Part shown: positions 60,672-64,000 of the stretch, in pieces
How positions within the stretch are numbered: position 1 is the stretch's first letter
Layout: each line of letters begins with the position of its first letter
Assembly (NCBI GenBank): GCA_963667315.1
Contig: OY763325.1
Span: 930,001 to 994,000, forward strand
Direction of reading: 5' to 3'
Length of the DNA: 64,000 nt
Source of the DNA: DAINPP01 sp963667315
GTDB taxonomy: Bacteria; Thermotogota; Thermotogae; MWEM01
Translations under genes and position numbers: made by a program
Notes under the pieces: model-generated
Database searches by the model: none
The model's input: only the letters and a program-made list of their open reading frames with translations
What the model was told of the DNA's origin: nothing

Positions 60672-62333
60672 CTATTCCTCTCTGAAGTGATTAATGATCG
60701 GAAAATCAAAATCAAATGTCAAAGCGTTCTTGGAAAGTCTTGGACCAAGTGGCTCCTGTCTTCTTTTGTACTCGTTGATCCTGAACAATTTGAATGTTTT
60801 CCGAACCTCATTTTCATCAAAACCTTTCTTCACGATTTCTTCAAAGGTTAATCCTTCATCAAAGATTAATTTCAAGATCGCATCCAGCGTTTCATAAACC
60901 GGAAGGGAATCACTGTCTTTTTGATCCGGGGCGAGTTCTGCTGAAGGTTCTTTGGAAATAATTTCCTGCGGAATCACTTCCTCACCTTTTATTTGATTTA
61001 TAAATCTTGCAAGTGCATAGCATTCTGTCTTGTAAAGGTCACTAAGTGGTGCATACCCGCCTATCGTATCTCCGTAAAGTGTCGAATAACCGGCAGCCGC
61101 CTCACTTTTATTCCCTGTATTCAATACGACATAACCATATTCATTGGAAATAGCCATGAGATAGTTGCCCCTTATTCTTGCCTGAAGATTTTCTTCCGTT
61201 GTGTTGAAATCTTTTTCGCCAAAAAGCGTAGATAATTCTGTCATCGTCGTTTCAAAAACTCTTTTGATCGGAAGCAAAGCAGTCTTTATTCCAAGAGCTG
61301 CGGCAAGTTTTTCGGAGTCCTTTACACTTCCCTCACTGCTGAATTCAGAAGGCATCATAACGCCAAAAACATTTTCCTTTCCAAGTGCTTCAACAGCGAG
61401 TGTCGCAACAAGTGCCGAATCAATTCCACCACTAAGTCCCACCACCACTTTTGAAAATCCGTTTTTAACAATATAATCCCTTATGGCTCCTTTTATCGCC
61501 TTATAATGCGATTCAACATTCGAAGGAATGGCTTCTATCTTCGGATAAACTTCCGATCTTTCGCCTTTTTGAATGATTGCCAAATCATCAAAATAATTTG
61601 AAATATACTCACGCTCGTATTCGCTCAGTGAATCATTGTACGAACTATTTCTTAACAGATTATAAATCATAAAATCTTCTTCAAACGATTTAGCTCTTGC
61701 AAGAATTTTTCCCCTGGGATTTGAAACAAAACTGCTTCCGTAATAGACCTTTGAATCCGTAGTTCCGGAAGAATTTGCGTTGATATATGTAATACCGGAT
61801 TCAAGACATCTGGCACTGATAATTCGCTCATGTTCCTCAATGATACCGTTATAATAATATGATGAATCCATATTGATACAACATCTGATATCACTCCCCA
61901 TTATCTCTTCAAATGTTTCCAATTGATCAAGATGCTCATCTTTTGCAGTAGCTGCAAACAAAACACCATTAACTTTGAATAAACCAAGTTCCGATTTTCT
62001 GAAATGTGAAACGATGGATGAATCATGAATCAGTAAGCATATTTCCTCGTTATCCTCTACTTGATCTTGTACACTGAGAAGAACGGCAGAACTCTTCCCC
62101 GCAGTAAATTCAAGTATTTCCTGAAACGATTTTCTACACTGTCTGACAAAATCTTTACGCTTCTTCAATGAAATACTATCTGTACCGGAAATACTCATAT
62201 ATGGGAAAATCAACAAATCCACGTCAAGCTCTTCAGCCATTAATATACCGGTCTTTATCATTCCTGTATTGTGTTTCCAGTCACCCGGTATCTGGTTGAC
62301 CTGATTAATTGCGATTCTTATATCCTTGTTCAC
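60672..62333 (-). CDS. nadE: NAD synthetase with degenerate glutaminase domain
   Basis: The C-terminal synthetase is intact: PP-loop GLSGGIDSALVATLA, LNTGNKSEAAAGYSTLYGD and SAELAPDQKDSDSLPVY. It amidates nicotinate adenine dinucleotide to NAD+. The N-terminal nitrilase-type glutaminase (residues 1 to about 250) has lost its catalytic Glu: the usual FPEL reads FPYM (Tyr45). Lys113 and Cys151/152 remain, but the CED motif is CIN. So it probably uses free ammonia. The GTG start follows AGGAGG by 8 nt; 553 aa. Confidence 0.9.
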   Translation of the reverse strand: MNKDIRIAINQVNQIPGDWKHNTGMIKTGILMAEELDVDLLIFPYMSISGTDSISLKKRKDFVRQCRKSFQEILEFTAGKSSAVLLSVQDQVEDNEEICLLIHDSSIVSHFRKSELGLFKVNGVLFAATAKDEHLDQLETFEEIMGSDIRCCINMDSSYYYNGIIEEHERIISARCLESGITYINANSSGTTDSKVYYGSSFVSNPRGKILARAKSFEEDFMIYNLLRNSSYNDSLSEYEREYISNYFDDLAIIQKGERSEVYPKIEAIPSNVESHYKAIKGAIRDYIVKNGFSKVVVGLSGGIDSALVATLAVEALGKENVFGVMMPSEFSSEGSVKDSEKLAAALGIKTALLPIKRVFETTMTELSTLFGEKDFNTTEENLQARIRGNYLMAISNEYGYVVLNTGNKSEAAAGYSTLYGDTIGGYAPLSDLYKTECYALARFINQIKGEEVIPQEIISKEPSAELAPDQKDSDSLPVYETLDAILKLIFDEGLTFEEIVKKGFDENEVRKTFKLFRINEYKRRQEPLGPRLSKNALTFDFDFPIINHFREE

Positions 62334-62482
62334 AGTAAAGACCTCCTAAAAAGTATTATGTTGAAATTATATCATAATGCAATTATATGCAAGGTAAAAC
62401 CTAAGCTGAATTTCTTTGCAACTTTATAAGCTTTACTTCAGTTTTTCTTAAAAATCAAATTCATGGTTTTTATTACCTATTC

Positions 62483-62491
62483 TGTTATAAT
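62483..62491 (+). promoter_or_regulatory. Extended -10 promoter before the TSUP gene
   Basis: TGT-TATAAT lies 48 nt before the ATG; the -35 is weak. A small GC stem (GCGGGATTTTTCCGC) sits in the leader. Confidence 0.55.
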
Positions 62492-62539
62492 CCATATTGA
62501 AGCGGGATTTTTCCGCAAATCTCAGGAAGGACTGGTTAA

Positions 62540-63274
62540 ATGCTTAATTATCTTTTAATATTATTAGCCGGTGCTGTAGCTGGTTTCATAAATGTGCTTG
62601 CCGGTGGAGGTTCCATGTTAACACTTCCCGCACTGACATTGCTTGATTTCCCATTGGGTGTGGCAAATGGAACAAACAGAATCGGTGTACTGTTTGTGAA
62701 CACTACTGCTTCTCTGAAGTTTGCCAAAAACGGAAAAATGCCATGGAAAAGAGCATTGATTCTAATGGTTCCAACGACTATTGGTGCTGTACTCGGTGCT
62801 ACTATCGCGGTAGATGTTGATGAAACGTTGTTGAAAGACATCGTTGGATATATTTTCCTTGCCTTAAGTGCTTTGATTATTTTTAAACCCAACCTTTGGA
62901 CAAAAGAAAGAAAAGTAAAGAGAAGAACATGGCTTTCCATGATCGTATTCTTTTTAATCGGTATATACGGCGGATTCCTGCAGGCAGGCGTTGGCTTTTT
63001 TTTAATGAGTGCACTTGTATTGCTCGAAGGGTTTGACCTTGTCAAGACAAATGCAGCCAAGGTCTTCATAATCCTCTGCTATACGATTGTTTCACTCACT
63101 ATCTTTGCGATTAATGGAAAAGTTGATTTTCTTGCCGGACTGGTTTTAGGGATAGGTGGCGCAATTGGCGGTTATATTGCCGCTCATACCGCAATAAAAA
63201 AAGGGGCCGGATTTATAAGATATATTGTTTTTGCAGCTGTCATCGTAAGTGCCATAAGATACATTATTTTATAA
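62540..63274 (+). CDS. TSUP (TauE/SafE) family membrane permease
   Basis: The 244-residue protein has seven or eight hydrophobic helices and the duplicated Gly-rich openings of the family (GAVAGFINVLAGGGSMLTLPAL and GIYGGFLQAGVGFFLMSAL). Members export or import sulfite, sulfoacetate, taurine or other organic anions; ligand unknown. SD AGGAAGG. iorA starts 28 nt later in the same direction, so an aryl or organic acid anion is an attractive guess. Confidence 0.88.
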   Translation: MLNYLLILLAGAVAGFINVLAGGGSMLTLPALTLLDFPLGVANGTNRIGVLFVNTTASLKFAKNGKMPWKRALILMVPTTIGAVLGATIAVDVDETLLKDIVGYIFLALSALIIFKPNLWTKERKVKRRTWLSMIVFFLIGIYGGFLQAGVGFFLMSALVLLEGFDLVKTNAAKVFIILCYTIVSLTIFAINGKVDFLAGLVLGIGGAIGGYIAAHTAIKKGAGFIRYIVFAAVIVSAIRYIIL

Positions 63275-63302
63275 ATAGATTTTGAATTTAAGGGGGATAC
63301 AA

Positions 63303-64000
63303 ATGAGAGAATTGTTGACTGGAAATGAAGCAGTCGCCAGAGGAGCATATGAGGCGGGGGTTACCGTGGGATCAGCATATCCCGGTACACCAAGCACTGA
63401 AATATTCGAAGCTCTCGCCAAATACAATGAAATATATTCAGAATGGGCTCCCAACGAAAAGGTTGCTGCCGAAGTTGTAGTAGGTGCTTGTTTTGCCGGA
63501 GCCAGAACAATTTCCGCAATGAAGCACGTTGGAATGAACGTTGCTGCTGACCCGATTTATACACATGCTTATCTTGGTGTGAACGGTGGTTGTGTTTATG
63601 TTACCGCTGATGATCCCGGACTTCATTCATCACAGAATGAACAGGATAACAGATATGTTGCACTTCACGCAAAGATTCCAATGCTCGAGGCTTCTGACTC
63701 TCAGGAAGCAAAAGATATGATAAAAGAAGCTTATGAAATAAGTGAGAAATTTGACGTACCGATAATATTCAGGATGACAACAAGGATTTGTCACAGTAAG
63801 AGCATTGTGGAATTGCATAACAGAAAAGAAGTGGGGATAAAGGAATATCAGAGAAATATCCCAAAATACGTTGCAACGCCAGCCGCCTGCAGAAGACATC
63901 ATGTAGAACTTGAGGAAAAGCTAAAAAAACTCGAAGATTTCTCAAACAGCACACCATTAAACAAAGTCGAAGAAAACAATGGGGCCAAGATAGGGATTAT
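63303..64000 (+). CDS. iorA: Indolepyruvate ferredoxin oxidoreductase alpha subunit (partial)
   Basis: The first 232 codons are present; the gene runs off the window. ELLTGNEAVARGAYEAGVTVGSAYPGTPSTEI, AMKHVGMNVAADP and ADDPGLHSSQNEQDNRYVA are signature segments of IorA, the thiamine-diphosphate subunit that oxidises arylpyruvates to arylacetyl-CoA with ferredoxin in amino acid fermentation. SD AAGGGGGAT precedes the ATG at 63303. IorB should follow beyond 64000. Confidence 0.92.
   Translation, partial: MRELLTGNEAVARGAYEAGVTVGSAYPGTPSTEIFEALAKYNEIYSEWAPNEKVAAEVVVGACFAGARTISAMKHVGMNVAADPIYTHAYLGVNGGCVYVTADDPGLHSSQNEQDNRYVALHAKIPMLEASDSQEAKDMIKEAYEISEKFDVPIIFRMTTRICHSKSIVELHNRKEVGIKEYQRNIPKYVATPAACRRHHVELEEKLKKLEDFSNSTPLNKVEENNGAKIGI

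Noticed and set aside
62548..63069. Long open frame (173 codons) on the minus strand
   Set aside because: It lies fully antisense to the TSUP permease gene, lacks a convincing SD, and its composition is that of a shadow frame of a hydrophobic protein.
1..64000. Mobile elements, CRISPR arrays, prophage, toxin-antitoxin or defence islands
   Set aside because: I found no transposase, integrase, repeat-spacer array, phage structural gene or restriction gene; gene order is that of housekeeping operons.

Overview
The window is one contiguous chromosomal segment of a low-GC (roughly 40% by eye), strictly anaerobic-looking, fermentative bacterium. It is gene dense and made of ordinary operons. I see no rRNA, prophage, insertion sequence or CRISPR array. 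A diderm envelope is suggested by two LptF/LptG-family permeases, by periplasm-type binding proteins whose signal peptides lack a lipobox Cys, and by beta-barrel-like proteins ending in Phe. Hfq, a split glycine decarboxylase, a biotin-dependent carboxyltransferase cluster, many binding-protein ABC transporters and an indolepyruvate:ferredoxin oxidoreductase would suit a mesophilic relative of the Thermotogota, but no marker here decides the taxonomy. TTG and GTG starts behind good Shine-Dalgarno (SD) sequences are common, and TGn-TATAAT extended -10 promoters recur.

Layout. 0-1 kb: end of pyrK, then pyrD. 1-4.2 kb: small genes (DUF952, a broken small gene, a Nudix hydrolase, a degenerate M23 protein, a membrane protein, a YbjQ-family protein). 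4.2-10 kb: glyA and a methylmalonyl-CoA cluster (biotin carrier, OadG-like subunit, carboxyltransferase, epimerase, corrinoid adenosyltransferase) with a gate-domain membrane protein. 10-14.7 kb: a beta-barrel-like protein, then acp-fabZ-fabF-glycosyltransferase. 14.8 kb: tRNA-Ala(GGC). 15-17.8 kb: gcvPB-gcvPA. 18-19.6 kb: map, hfq and a YtfJ-like secreted protein. 19.7-23.9 kb: pyrE-pyrF-pyrC-pyrI-pyrB behind a Phe-rich leader peptide and a terminator, the arrangement of the enterobacterial UTP-sensing pyrBI attenuator. 24-28 kb: diguanylate cyclase and two LptF/G-type permeases. 28-31 kb: secreted hydrolase and a sucrose-phosphorylase-family enzyme. 31-35.4 kb: sugar ABC transporter with a NamZ-type muramidase. 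35.7-39.1 kb: peptide ABC binding protein and permeases. 39.1-42 kb: iron-type ABC permease and binding protein. 42-44.3 kb: internally duplicated membrane protein, coiled-coil protein, D-aminopeptidase. 44.4-56.5 kb: a co-directional acyl-CoA island. 56.7-64 kb: GH84-like enzyme, barrel protein, HprK/PEPCK-like protein, NAD synthetase, TSUP permease, start of iorA.

The most unusual part is the 44.4-56.5 kb island. It joins a complete LIV-type ABC importer to an SDR dehydrogenase, thiolase, KAS III-like synthase and CoA-transferase, plus two paralogous alpha/beta hydrolases. One hydrolase is in frame with, and fused to, the LivM permease, although it keeps its own internal ribosome binding site. 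The regulator is a head-to-tail duplicated TetR protein with two HTH domains. It looks like an import-and-thiolysis route for an organic acid or ester of unknown identity. Other strong observations are the pyrBI-type attenuator, an NAD synthetase whose glutaminase domain lacks its catalytic Glu, a carboxyltransferase cluster without its membrane decarboxylase subunit, and a spread of cytoplasmic cell-wall recycling enzymes (NamZ, GH84, D-aminopeptidase).
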